Shown: piece by piece, positions 1 to 10,423 of the stretch
Numbering within the stretch: the first letter of the stretch is position 1
Layout of the letters: every line of letters starts with the position of its first letter
Assembly: GCA_910574455.1 (NCBI GenBank)
Contig: CAJSYZ010000004.1
Coordinates: 1,364,001 to 1,428,000, forward strand
Direction: 5' to 3'
Source of the DNA: Trichaptum fuscoviolaceum
Taxonomy: Eukaryota > Basidiomycota > Agaricomycetes > Hymenochaetales > Trichaptaceae
DNA: 64,000 nt
Notes under the pieces: model-generated
What the model saw: only the letters and a program-made list of their open reading frames with translations
Databases searched by the model: none
Told to the model about the DNA's origin: nothing
Position numbers and translations under genes: made by a program

Positions 1-2119
1 CGTCGGGTTTGCCCCCGAGTCGCCCTGGGCGATGGCGAATCGTAAAGTCGAAGCGAGTGAGGAACAGACTCCACCGGGCTTGGCGTCGCGTCAGCGTTCG
101 GGATTCAGAGAAATATAGCAGATTCTTGTGGTCAGACACGATATCGAGTTTATGACTCGCACCTTCGAGATAATGTCGCCACTCGTCAAGAGCTCTAATA
201 ATCGCGAGTAGCTCCTTGTCGTAAATCTCGTAGTTGCGTTCCGCATCGTTGAGGGATTTCGAGAAAAAGGCGACCGGATGTATCAGCCCGTCGTCGCCTT
301 CCTGGGACAAGACCGCGCCGGTCGCGAAATCAGAGGCGTCGCATTCCACGATGAATTGTCGCGACATGTCTGGCATCATCAGGACGGGGGCGGTCGTGAA
401 CATGCGCTTGAGATAGTCGAAGGCGAACTGCTGGTTTTCTGTCCAGGCCCAGCGAACGTCCTTCTTCAGCAGCGTCGTGAGCGGTTTGACGATGTGCGAG
501 AAATCCCGAATGAAGCGTCGATAGAAATTCGCGAACCCGAGGAAGGCTTGAATGTCTTTCACCTTTTTCGGGGTAGGCCAGTCGAGGACCGCCTGTACCT
601 TGGCGGGATCCATCGCCACCTTTCCCTGCGAAATAATCATCCCGAGATACTCGACGGAAGTCTGTTTGAATTTGCACTTTTCGGGTTTGCAGAACAAGTC
701 GTTTTCGCGTAGCCGTTTAAGGACTTCCCGTACGTGTTCATCGTGCTGCGATTCATCTTCGGAAAAGATTAGCAAGTCGTCAAGATAGATGATCACGTAT
801 ACTCCAATGAGGTCTTTGAAGATATCGTTCATCATGTGCTGGAAGGTCGCTGGGGCATTCGTGAGCCCGAATGTCATCACCGTTGGTTCGAAATGTCCTG
901 CCTGAGTCCGAAATGCAGCCTTCCACTCGTCGCCTTGCTTCAGTCGCACATTGTGGTAGCCCCATCGTAAATCTAGAGTCGTGAAAACCTTCGCCTTTTG
1001 CAGCGCGTCTACGAGTTCCATCGTGAGGGGAAGCGGGTATCGATTCTTGTCCGTGATGTCGTTCAGTCGTCGGTAATCGACTACCATGCGCAAGGTTCCA
1101 TCCTTTTTCTTGATAAAGAAGACGGGAGCCGCTGCAGGGGATTTCGAAGGTCGTATGTACCCCTTGCGCAGGTTTTCGTCAACGAATTCGCGAAGGGCAT
1201 CGCGTTCAGCTGGGGCCAAGGGATAGATTTTACTGTACGGGGGAACCTTCCCGGGTTCTAGATCTATGGCGTGGTCATACGGCTTGCGCAGTGGAAGCCT
1301 TTCGGATTCAACTTTCGAGAAAACGTCGGCAAACTCACGGAATTCGGGGGGAACTAGTTCTTCGAAGGTTTTCTCGCCTTCCTTCACCGCAGACTTCTCA
1401 GCGATGGCCTGGGAGTGGGTGTACGAAGCGGCAATTTTGTACGCGAAATGGTCGTCCGTCGTGACGAAGTAGGATTCGGCGTCGTGGTACTGGTCCCAAT
1501 ATTTTTCTGAGTACCGAAATCCCGGTGGGACAGCTTCCCATTCGGCCTGGGTCCTGTCGGGCCCCCAGGGGGTCTCGACTTCTTCTGCTATGGCGAGGCG
1601 GGGAAGCGGGACCAGGCGTTGCTGGTTGTCACACTGGGGCGGGCAGCGGTTGAGATCGACCACATCGTTGGTCCAGTCAATGGTTGGGTTATGGTGCCGC
1701 AACCAGTCGATCCCCATGATAATATCGTCGTCGCCAATATCCGCGACGGCCATGGTCAACTGTTCTAAGTGTCCCTTCATCTCGACGTTGAGGACTACTT
1801 CCTTGGTGATGCGTCCAATCGCGTTCGGGGAATTGTCTGCGTTTCGCAAAAGTATCGGGATTACCAAGTCCCGGGTCTGGAGTCCGTGTCGCGAAACGTA
1901 GCGGGAATTTATGAAAGTTCCCGACGCACCGCTGTCTAACATTACTGTGGCTAAGGCATCCGTCTTTCCGTCGCTAACCTGTACCGGGAACTTCAAATGT
2001 CGTCTAAGACGACGGTCTATTGTAGAGATGGTTAAATACAAGGGACCATTATTAAGAGAGTTCTTCGGCCACAAGGGCGGTTGGGTCGTATAGGGCGCGA
2101 CTGAGCAATACGACCCTAC
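1..2119 (-). CDS. pol: Ty3/gypsy retrotransposon Pol polyprotein (protease, reverse transcriptase, RNase H), cut by window edge
   Basis: The minus strand reads as one open frame from within the end of gag down to the window edge. In order it shows an aspartic protease (LDSGASGTF near 1930), a linker, a reverse transcriptase with the entry block VFFIKKKDGTLRMV near 1100 and the catalytic YLDD near 780-795, then a Ty3-type RNase H (IVECDASDFATGAVLSQ near 340). It ends in RPGRLGGKPD at the edge, so integrase and the 3' LTR are outside. Order and motifs are those of Ty3/gypsy (Metaviridae). I saw no stop or frameshift in the readable part, so the copy may be young. The frame is -1 relative to gag and overlaps its end. 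Pol is therefore probably made by frameshifting at 2122-2128 and not from its own start. Confidence 0.93.
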
Positions 2120-2128
2120 TGAAAATCC
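2083..2128 (-). promoter_or_regulatory. Putative programmed -1 ribosomal frameshift signal between gag and pol
   Basis: On the minus strand the end of gag reads GCG GAT TTT CAG TAG. The heptamer G GAT TTT (2122-2128) has the X XXY YYZ form of -1 slip sites in the gag frame. It differs only in the last base from G GAU UUA, the site of mouse mammary tumour virus pro-pol. After a 5-nt spacer (CAGTA) comes a perfect 9-bp inverted repeat, GGGTCGTAT (2108-2116) and ATACGACCC (2083-2091), with a 16-nt loop. Slipping back one base enters the open pol frame, which is closed to a simple in-frame read-through. Slip site, spacer and stem-loop together match the standard -1 frameshift architecture. Function is inferred. 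Confidence 0.75.
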
Positions 2129-3324
2129 GCTGGGGGCGGGGCTTCGGGATTGTGAACGTTCTTGGCGGCGGGCGTCATGGCGGCGAATGCGTTCTGTAGC
2201 ACAGACTGCTGCACATTCTGGACGTACTGTTCCGCCATACGTTTGAGCGTTTCTTCGAATGACTGGAGCGCGGGGGGCGATGGGCTCGACGGGGACGTGG
2301 ATTTCGTCGCCTTTAGGTTTCGGGTTGGCGGTCGCGTTGGGCAATCGCTCACCAGATGGTCTTTCTCTCCGCAGTAGTAGCATAGTCCCTTACTCCTGCG
2401 CTCCCGGCGCACCCTGTCAATCTCCATCGCGTTGGGATCCTTCGTCGAGCTTGCGCCCGCAGTCGGGATCGTACGCGGAGCTGAACTAGTGGTGCCGGGA
2501 TTGCTTCGGGGCGTAGCCGCTGGCTTCGATACTGGTCCATAGGCGTGTGCGAGCCTTAGCTTCTCGTCCGTCTCGGAAACCCAGTTGACGTAGGCATCGA
2601 ATTTCATGTCCTTCGCCTCTGTGCTGGCGATGTGCTGGCGAACCTGGTCCTTGAGTCCCTTCCGGAACATGTCGAGGTAGATGACATCCGTCGTCGCGTC
2701 CTTGGGCCACCCGGTGAGGGCTTGGAGGGCACGGAATTGCGACGCAAACTCTGCGACCGTTCCTGTCTGGCGTAGGCGCATCAGCTTGTCGGCTGCGGCT
2801 TTGTCTGCATCGATTTCTCCGTAAGAGGCGCGAAGGGCGGCGAACAGGGCCTCCAGGCTGGCGGCTTCTGGCGGTGTCGGGATGTCCTGGAGTCGATCTA
2901 GAATGGGTCGTGCCCAGTCTTGCGCCGGTCCCCGCAGTAGCATCAGGGCGAATGCGACCTTGCGGGTTTCGTCCAGCCCCGGATGTTGTCCGAACAGGTA
3001 GAGCTTAATCTGGTGAATCCAGTTTTCCAGCTTGGCTCGTTCGCCTTCGAAGGTGTCGGGAAGCTTCATCTTGAGCCCTGCTCCACCCCCAGACGGGGAG
3101 GCGGGCTGGCTCGCGATTTGGGCTTCTAACGCCTGGTTGGCGTGCTTGAGCTGGGCGACAGTGTTCTGAACCTGATTGTGTTCGTTGACTAACTTGGAGT
3201 AGCGTTTTTCGAGGGTGTCGAGGCGATCAAGGATGGGCTGGAGTTTGTCTTCCTCCATCGAGGAGCTCGGGGACGGGAAAGCGAAGGTATCTGCGAGTCC
3301 TCCCCATTCCTGGTGGGATGACAT
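2116..3324 (-). CDS. gag: Ty3/gypsy retrotransposon Gag
   Basis: A 402-residue capsid/nucleocapsid protein. The N-terminus (about residues 20-75) is a predicted coiled coil of heptad-like Leu/Glu/Lys (DKLQPILDRLDTLEKRYSKL). The middle is a retrotransposon Gag domain: KLPDTFEGERAKLENWIHQI followed by the Trp/Arg-rich helix region ending near VNWVSETDEKLRLAHAYG. The C-terminus carries one zinc knuckle, CYYCGEKDHLVSDC (C-x2-C-x4-H-x4-C), then a Ser/Pro-rich tail. The frame is intact and uses the first ATG after the leader. It ends in TAG at 2116-2118, four codons after the start of the putative slippery heptamer. It packages element RNA into cytoplasmic particles. Identity is certain; recent activity is only inferred from the intact frame. 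Confidence 0.95.
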   Translation of the reverse strand: MSSHQEWGGLADTFAFPSPSSSMEEDKLQPILDRLDTLEKRYSKLVNEHNQVQNTVAQLKHANQALEAQIASQPASPSGGGAGLKMKLPDTFEGERAKLENWIHQIKLYLFGQHPGLDETRKVAFALMLLRGPAQDWARPILDRLQDIPTPPEAASLEALFAALRASYGEIDADKAAADKLMRLRQTGTVAEFASQFRALQALTGWPKDATTDVIYLDMFRKGLKDQVRQHIASTEAKDMKFDAYVNWVSETDEKLRLAHAYGPVSKPAATPRSNPGTTSSAPRTIPTAGASSTKDPNAMEIDRVRRERRSKGLCYYCGEKDHLVSDCPTRPPTRNLKATKSTSPSSPSPPALQSFEETLKRMAEQYVQNVQQSVLQNAFAAMTPAAKNVHNPEAPPPADFQ

Positions 3325-3413
3325 CGCTGGTCGGCGGTACGGGTGCGGGGGTAGAAGTAAAGAGCGTGAGGGTGTCGAGTCCGAGCGGCGGTGAGCCAGG
3401 ACTTTTGACCTAA

Positions 3414-4271
3414 TGTTACGACCGTCGGGAATTGTAGCGGGAAACAGTTCGGGAAACTGGAATTCGCGACAAGAACCCGCGTTCGGGAATCTGGATTCGC
3501 GACTGGGAACGAGCGTGGGAATTCAGGCGGGAAACGCGCGGGATTCTATCCAGGCGCGTCGCGGGATTCTCAAGGCCAGCTAGGACTCTTCACTGCTTTG
3601 AACGTCAAGTAAGCGGATCCCTAAGGAAGCACTCCACAAGTAAGTATTGCGCAACTAACTACACAGGAGAAAAGAGAGAGATCGCACCTAAGGAAGCACT
3701 CCACAAGAGGTCAAAAGTGGGGTGCTCCTTACGATGCCTACAGCTATTTATCTACTTCGTAAAGACTGTATAGTTAATCTACGCTAAGTGTCCTTGCGCA
3801 ATGCGCACCTATCTACTACAAACGATACATGCTACGACCGCACTGCTAGGCATGTCTATCCCGTCTCTCCAGATGGCTACGGCCTGTCCGTGGACGTCAG
3901 CGTCCGGTCCGGGGCCGCGACTAGCCAGACTAGGTATGCCAGACTGTTGCAGGTCGTCACCTTGGAGGTACTAACGGATTAATGAGCGTATGTTGGTAAG
4001 TGAATGTACGTGTGCCGTGGCGGGTCGTCGTAAATGAGTGTGTGTATGCGTGCATGGTTGCCGGGACGGTGGTGCGGGATAAGTCACGTGAGCATGGGAT
4101 CGTGCGATTCGGGAATGAGGTTTCGCGCGGGGAATCCAATGGCGGGATTCTCCCCGCGGGTTTGTCTGCTCATGTCGGGATCCTTGGCGGGAAAGTGCGG
4201 GAAATGAGAAAAGGAGCCCGGGATCTCGACAGGCTCTGGATTGTGTTCTCCACTGGCAAGGCTCGAAAACA
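3414..4271 (-). repeat. Probable 5' LTR of the Ty3/gypsy element
   Basis: In plus orientation the proposed repeat starts TGTTACGACC (3414) and ends GGCTCGAAAACA (4271). Its ends are imperfect inverted repeats with TG...CA termini (TGTT-CGA-CC). It lies directly upstream of gag with an 89-base leader. It contains a 21-base direct repeat (CTAAGGAAGCACTCCACAAG at about 3621 and 3690). Outside it, CTCAC (4272-4276) would be the target duplication. The stretch TGGCTCACCGCCGC read on the minus strand from 3398 could be a tRNA primer site, although it begins about 15 bases from the LTR. The outer boundary is not proven because the second LTR is off the window. Small open frames inside are not genes. 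Confidence 0.6.
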
Positions 4272-4671
4272 CTCACATTTGTATAATAGACATTATCTGT
4301 TCTGCCTCTAGTAAGTTCTGATATTTGCGGTGCTTACTTTTGGGACCTCATGATGCATTCTCAGACTTCGGCATACTTGTAGTATGTGGCATCTTTCGTG
4401 TCAAGCTACTGCTATGATATCTCCGTTTATAAGTAATCGCTCCAAGCGGGGCATTCACAGACAGATAAGATCATACAATATCAACATTTGATGATTCATT
4501 CTCTGGCCACATAGCAAATAGAATGTCTTAGTAACTCACGCCTCTGGACTGGTTTTGTCTCGTTATGAGGCCATCCTTACTATAAAGATTTGAGAGAGTA
4601 GGCCGTTTATTTCTCTATCCCCTCAATTACAAGTCTAAATTCACAGCTCCTTCTCATCGCAATTATTTGAC
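4272..4671. other. Intergenic, promoter side of the next gene
   Basis: This AT-rich 400-base stretch lies between the LTR and the ATG at 4672. It holds TATA-like and pyrimidine-rich sequence just before the start (CTATCCCCTCAATTAC). No gene or repeat was recognised. Confidence 0.5.
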
Positions 4672-6246
4672 ATGGCACCCATCGATAACTCACAACTTAT
4701 TCAAAGGTTGGGAAAGAGTCTTCTTGAGCTCTATGCCTCATCCTCCTCTGAAGTTTCGGATGGGATCTCTCGAGGCCTCGCGGGGCTATTGACCAACATG
4801 AACCTTCTGGCACCGGAGCAGCGCACCAAACTCTTGTTGCTTTTCGGATCAGGGGATGCGATTGACATGGAACAAGACTCTATCGAGCGATCCAATCTCA
4901 AGAAACTCGTCGAGCTGGTGGATGATCCCATTACCCTAGCGATGTGGTTGAAGCTGTTTAACCCACCGCTTTTCAAGAGCTTTTTGCAGGCGTACAAGAG
5001 CCCTCAAGTTGTCCAAGCAACCCTTGACACGTTCGCGCCATCAGCAATTTCATTTCTGATGGAGAACGTAGGATTCGTGGGCCTAGAAGACGTAGTCAAC
5101 AAGTCTTCGGAGAGCAGTACCGCGAACGAGACCTTTGCTGCAGATAAACTACGCTTTTCAAAACTGAAGGGCAACACGGAAGCTCGCCGCGAGTACGACC
5201 TCTTTCAGCGCGCGCTGAATGGACTTGGAGGCTTTCAAACTGAAGCTCCTTTTTACGTGAAGCACCGAATGCTTCACATGCATGCTTCACTTGAAGGAGA
5301 TGTGGCGTACGAATAGTGAAATCCCAACTACATTATATTATGCTGACACTCCTTAATAGGACAGCTTGTGTCATCAAGATTTTGTTGCCCGTTGCCTCGA
5401 TTATGAATGAAGTCTTGGCAAACTCATACATGAGAAACAAGACTCCGCCTGAAATGAGAAAGTTTGTAGGAATTAGGGCTGAGGTCCAGCTGACTTTGGG
5501 TAAGAACAACAATATATGGACTTGAATACTATGGGATGGGACAGATATTAATATCGACCGCTATCAGATGGTCAGAACTCGAGGGTGGACCATGCTCTTG
5601 TACTGAACACACCTGACACGGATGAAAGCTTCACAAAGCCTTTCAAGTCTGGGGAAGGGGAAATCTTGGTACTTTTTGAGGAAAAGGTAGATTCTTTCTT
5701 GATGTGACGAGTCTACTGCTTATTTCTTCCTGTAGATCATTGGCTCTATGAAACAAGACTGGTCTCTAATCGATGAAAGTTGGAAATTTAACAAAGAACA
5801 AGCTATTATGAAGCTTCAAATGGCGGAAGTTTATAAGATGATTCCTCAGATTCGCAAGTCGGTCATCTCACAAGCCAGATATATACTCACTTCTCATGCT
5901 GACTCCGGTACTTAATAGATATGTCTTTGCCTCAAAAGTTCCATATGTCATGGAAGCGGATGGGGACACATTTGTTACGATGATATGGGATACTTGCTCT
6001 ACGTGGAAGGAAAGGACAACTACAGGTGTTGTTGGGGACTATGGGAAGGAAAGTCATGAGGTAAACAGAACCCATGCTTGCAAGTTTGATGTGTGCATAG
6101 AGTCAGAGCGTGATGCTGCTGTTGCAACTGTTGATGATCTAGAGAAACGAGGCATTGATAAAATCGACATGGCTCCTCGCCTTGGACTTGCATTCTTATG
6201 CTGGCTAGCTTTGAGGGATGAAGGTCTTTTGGTTGATGAATATTGA
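4672..6246 (+). CDS. Hypothetical protein, five exons, no recognised domain
   Basis: I do not recognise this protein. Joining exons 4672-5306, 5360-5499, 5568-5686, 5736-5857 and 5919-6246 gives a continuous frame of about 447 residues. All junctions are GT-AG and the introns are 49-68 bases, normal for a basidiomycete. The first exon alone would stop at 5316; the GTACGA donor at 5307 avoids that stop. The N-terminus is helical and Leu-rich (LLELYASSSSEVSDGISRG). The C-terminal half has alternating hydrophobic strands (GEGEILVLFEEK, KYVFASKVPYVMEADGDTF) and Cys residues. There is no signal peptide or membrane segment. It could be a cytosolic protein of a lineage-specific family. The exon structure supports a real gene. 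Confidence 0.6.
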
Positions 6247-6435
6247 AGATAGTATGTTTAGAAATTAAGATACTCGAACAGAGATTCCCGCGACCTAGGG
6301 GTCGCTAGGGTACCTTAGGAAAACGCAACTGTGTCGATTCTCCGCCAAAACTTAAAAAGTCATGTGACGTGCACTTTCGGTACCGAAATTACTTTTCATA
6401 GCAGGTTATTCTCACGCGGTTTTGCCTCTGTTTGC

Positions 6436-6897
6436 TCAACCTGTCGCATTGCAAGCCTGTTCCTCATCCAACTTCTTACTACTACTGCTGCTGTGACTGC
6501 TCATCAAGCTACTCGACGGCGCGGACGACGCATGCGGGAGGAAGGTGAGCGCCTTTTCGAACTGCTCCTGGGTTGACATCGTGAATGGGCCGTACGGATA
6601 GGGCGGCATTGACACGCCAGGCACGGCACCGTTGAGCTCGAGAGGTGGCGACACAACGCCGTCGCTCTCGTCCGAGTCGGACAAGATCTCGGATGTGCAT
6701 AAGCAGGCATGGCGGACGACAACGGACCTGCGGCCATACCCCACGCGGCATGGCTGTTCTGGATGGCGCGGGGTTGGATGCTCTTCCCACTGCTGCTGGA
6801 CTTGTCTTACAACATGCCTCATAGTTGTCATAGGTGCGGCCCGAGTAGCCATGCTCGGGGAGGGCTCAGTCGTTGGGCAGGAAGACAATGGGTGCAC
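6436..6897 (-). CDS. Doubtful hypothetical protein, Ser-rich
   Basis: An open frame of 153 residues runs without introns on the minus strand. It has Pro/Ser-rich ends and a central acidic patch (SEILSDSDESDGVVSPP) and finishes in a run of serines. No family was recognised. The region is GC-rich and has open frames in several phases, which raises the chance that this one is accidental. It could also be the last exon of a longer minus-strand gene starting near 7100. Confidence 0.25.
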   Translation of the reverse strand: MHPLSSCPTTEPSPSMATRAAPMTTMRHVVRQVQQQWEEHPTPRHPEQPCRVGYGRRSVVVRHACLCTSEILSDSDESDGVVSPPLELNGAVPGVSMPPYPYGPFTMSTQEQFEKALTFLPHASSAPSSSLMSSHSSSSSKKLDEEQACNATG

Positions 6898-7715
6898 AGC
6901 TGTACTGCGCGCCAGAGTGGGTTGGGTATAGTGGACCTTGGGCTGCTCGGCAGTACAGGCATCAAGTACCTGTTAGCTGCGATCACTTGGATCTACCTCC
7001 CATTCTCGAGGCCATCTGCGGTGATGTGATCAGGCTTGCCTGTGACCAGTGCTCTGGTGACAATTGTGGCACTGTTTTGGTTGCTGGGGGGGCAACATCT
7101 ACTTTACATGCCACCTTCTCGGGCAGTTGAAGTCCAAGAAGGATTCAAATGAATAGATAGTACTAATAGACTTCTGTATGTAAAAATGATTTTTGCTTTC
7201 TTTCCATAACACTTTGTACCCATCTCCGGGTAGCCTATGAGATAACTGCTTGTAAAAAAGGATAGCACTTCCTTCATGTTGATCCACGGGTCGCGGGCTC
7301 TGCTGTGAGTTTACTTACAGCCTCTAACTGCTTGTATAGTAGGAGGAAGGAAACGAAGATGATTTTTGTAACAGGATTAGGTGGCTTGTTGCTGATTTGT
7401 ATATCAATTTAGTATTACCGTTGATCATGCAGTGCACTTAACATATTAACATCGACAAAGCGCGAGCTATTGGAAAGCACAAACGTAAATTAGAGCCTCG
7501 CGGAGGTCGCTAGATGTGACAGCGACGGGCCGAGCATGAAGTATGTAAAATGTCACGTGATACTACATGTAGTAAATGAAAGCTCGATGAACTTGAAGTC
7601 TCGTGACAATGACTACAACGCAGTCACGTTTTCTTGACGCGTCTTTTCTCCGCTACTAGTACAGTGACTCGTCCTTCGCTCTACGCGTCTTCGTCGTCGA
7701 CGTACAGCATCCAGC
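6898..7715. other. Intergenic region upstream of the gene at 7716
   Basis: I see no supported gene here. The last 80 bases before 7716 are pyrimidine-rich with TCGTCGTCGACG motifs, as expected for a core promoter of the following gene. TCACGTG-type E-box cores occur near 7552. Confidence 0.4.
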
Positions 7716-8785
7716 ATGTCGCTCGTCGCCAACGTCGTGCGCAGCGCCATCGCCGAAGCTGCTTCACTCACCGTGTCTCAACCTCAAAAGGACGATTCGC
7801 TTATTGAGATATGGCTTGTATGTGCGAGCGCGGTCATCGTAAGTTCTCCTGCTCGTCCTCCTTCAACACCGCTTACCGCGCTGCACCTTGCAGGTCCAAT
7901 TCCGCCACGCCTACGGGCTGCTGGAGCGTGCTATCGCTGCCGATCCGCTCACCCAACCTGTCTCGTTCGCGGAAATGCTGACGATGGTCGCCCTGTACGA
8001 TGCTGCTACGGCGGCTTATCACATGATCGCTTCCACCCGCCCACTCCCTGGCCTCGAAGTGCCCCTTCTCCCCGCACCACAGAACGGAAATGGTCGGGCC
8101 CAAGCAAACTCTCCTCAGCTGCCGATCGCCACCAATGCGGTGCACGACACGGTACCGCTAAAGCAGCGGCAAGCGCCGTCGCAGGCACAGCCATCTGCAA
8201 TCATGCCGTCCATCCCTACGCAGTCCACCCCGGCTCCTCAGCAGCAGAGACAACAGCCTCCACCCTCTCCTCAGATTCCGGATGCCGGACACCAGCTGCC
8301 ATCTCGGTTTTCTGCTTTATCGTCATCCACCAAGCTTGCTGCAGGCCACAAGCGTCGGAACAGTGCGTCGACCGGGGACAGCACAATACCCGGCTGTTCT
8401 TCTGACGAATCCTCTAAGAAGACAAGGCTTTCCGCGCAACCAGACCTCCCTGTGGACGCTGGTCACGGCTCCTGCGTGGTAAATATTGAGGTGGGTCAAC
8501 GAGGGCCCCTCTCCACCTTCGCGACCTCCAGCTCGAAGGCCTCAAATACCAGCGGGCCAGTGGACCAGCGTCGTCCCTGTCCTGCGCAGAGCGCAGTCTT
8601 GTCTCATGACCTTCTGCGGCAGTCCCAAGTCAAGAGGCCGGGTTCGTTTCTTCCTCTTTTTCTCCGACCCTTCTTCCTTCTTAAATCACTCTCACACAGA
8701 GTACAAGTCTCTTGCCGAAACGGTTGCGGCTCTGCGCGGCAAGGACCCTCGTCGTCGAGAAACAACAAGAACTCGAAGAAAGTAA
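7716..8785 (+). CDS. Hypothetical protein with Pro/Gln/Ser-rich disordered region
   Basis: Three exons, 7716-7838, 7894-8641 and 8700-8785, join in frame to about 318 residues with GT-AG introns of 55 and 58 bases. Residues 1-95 look folded and helical (SLVANVVRSAIAEAASL, then FRHAYGLLERAIAADP and a Met/Ala-rich helix). The middle is rich in Pro, Gln and Ser. A basic segment, GHKRRNSASTGDS, could be a phosphosite or nuclear signal. The C-terminus is a short helix ending in a strongly basic tail (RRRETTRTRRK). I recognise no family. Composition suggests a nuclear or scaffold protein, but that is inference. The clean splicing of the last exon supports the model. Confidence 0.6.
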
Positions 8786-9964
8786 ACGGGGGAAAGAAAA
8801 CTTGAAGTGCCCTAACCGGTTGCATTTGTGCTTACAATGCATACGGGGGACGGCTTTCGAGTTTGTCTGCAGTTTGTCTGCCTTTCGCCGCAATCGCTTC
8901 CTTGTCGGGCTGCCACGTAGCGTCATATCTCGCGTGCGTTATGTCCTTTGTTCGTGACCCGCACTTGCTTCATTCCCCTTCCCAACTGAAGATAGAAAAA
9001 GAAAGAAACACCAGGCATCTCTCCTTCTACTATCTTTATTTCGTATTTATATTCATTACTGAATATGAAAGTCAACGTAAAGTCATCCAGGTTTGCTACT
9101 TGTAGCGCCGTGATATAAAGATGATCGAAATTGAAGATGCTTTGTAGCTTTATAGCTTTATAGGCTTGTAGATTAGTCGGCGGATTAATGTTATCCATTA
9201 CATGGGAAGCTGTGGAGCTTCAACTGGAAGAACCAGTAATCGCGCGACATGAGTGACGACAACGTTTCCTCGTTGGCCTTCGCCGCATTCCCGGGAGACC
9301 ACTAGCATGCAATTCCGTTCACGGGCACAGTGGGCACACTGCTGTCATGGACATACTGACGCTGTATCAGTGAGATACAATCATGAGATTTATGATGTAC
9401 TAAAGATCTGACGTGCCAGTCACTTGAATTAATATTTTCTATTGAACGAGAGAAGCTGCAAACTTGGACTCGGATTCACTGGCACTGGCAGGCTCGGCCG
9501 CTCGGCTTCAAGTTCCAAATGCCTGCCCTAACTACTAATCAAGTTGAACCACTGTGGCACAGATTCAAGTTCAAGTTGCCGACCCACATCTCCATCGGGT
9601 CGAAATGGTCATTACTGTGCTCAAATACCCACTTCACCTGTTGGGGAACATGCTTCACACTTCGTGTGCTTTTCGAATTTAGATTGCGGTATCCAACATG
9701 CCTGAGCTCTCAGTGCTCTGTTCAGCTCCTACCAGTCAGGCAAGACCACGGAAAACTGCTGTACTCATGGTTTCTGTTTACAGTTTCCTGTTATCTTGCA
9801 CTCCTTCATCTTCAGTGCTCTTACTCAGCTGGGAGAATCCTGCATAGACCACAGAGTTGGATTCATTGATTGTAAGGCTGCGCTTTGCCTTACATCTTAA
9901 GCTACATCAACTAACCAACCCACTTGTATGATTTTCCACAAGACCGAATCCTATCGCCATTCTC
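8786..9964. other. Intergenic region, no supported gene
   Basis: This 1.18-kb stretch lies between two 3' ends. It includes AT-rich sequence near 9020-9200 that probably serves as terminator and polyadenylation region. An open frame at 9519-9869 (116 codons) has no recognisable similarity, and I do not call it. Confidence 0.4.
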
Positions 9965-10423
9965 TCAACCACTGCAAGAGAAGGAGCTGATGACATCGTT
10001 GAAGTTGAAGTCTCCGAGCGCGGCAACGTCAGAACCGATGAAGAGGTTGTTTCCGGAGCAGCCATTGTTGCTGATACACATATGCGTGAGTACTTCTCTT
10101 GAAGCAGTGGGTGTACCAGGACTTACACAAAGACCGTGCAGGTCGTGCCGCTCTGGACGTGGATGCTAGAAACTTGGTCGTTGAAGTCGGAGCCGAAGGT
10201 CACGCATTGACCGTTCGAGGGGAAGATGTTGACGCAGTTTCCCTGGAAGTTGTTCGACGTGCAGAACTCGACGGCGGCAGCCCTCTGCTCAAGAAGTCAG
10301 TGGGGGGCATTCATGAGCTCTACAAGATTAATAACTCACAGCCTCGAGAGCGGCAGCGTTTCCTGTGCCTGCGGCGGCGAAAAGGAGAGCGGCGACGGAG
10401 ATGATCGACTGGGTGAACTGCAT
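9965..10423 (-). CDS. Small secreted beta/gamma-crystallin-like protein, copy A
   Basis: On the minus strand, three exons in 459 bp encode a 115-residue precursor with a clear signal peptide (MQFTQSIISVAALLFAAAGT). The mature part has six cysteines and the motifs FQGNCVNI and FNDQVSSIHV. The latter resembles the 'NDxxSSI' strand of beta/gamma-crystallin domains, so a Greek-key fold is likely. Exon and intron lengths equal those of copy B at 12454-12912. The mature proteins differ at only one residue I could find (Ser here, Ala in B, just after CT). A TATAAATA box lies near 10495-10502. Secretion follows from the signal peptide. The role could be cell-wall or defence related but is unknown. 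Confidence 0.8.

Noticed and set aside
2101..2118. Gag and pol as one frame joined by read-through of the TAG
   Set aside because: The gag frame meets a second stop near 2032-2034, soon after the TAG. The open pol frame is in the -1 phase, so frameshifting fits better.
2162..2710. Several open frames on both strands across gag
   Set aside because: They are shadows of the GC-rich gag coding sequence and have no family features.
3788..4311. Open frames of 60-103 codons on both strands
   Set aside because: They fall inside the LTR and overlap each other.
10099..10404. Plus-strand 101-codon frame and its look-alike at 12461-12778 on the minus strand
   Set aside because: Their mutual similarity looked like a conserved protein, but both are antisense to the twin secreted-protein genes, which have signal peptides and proper introns.
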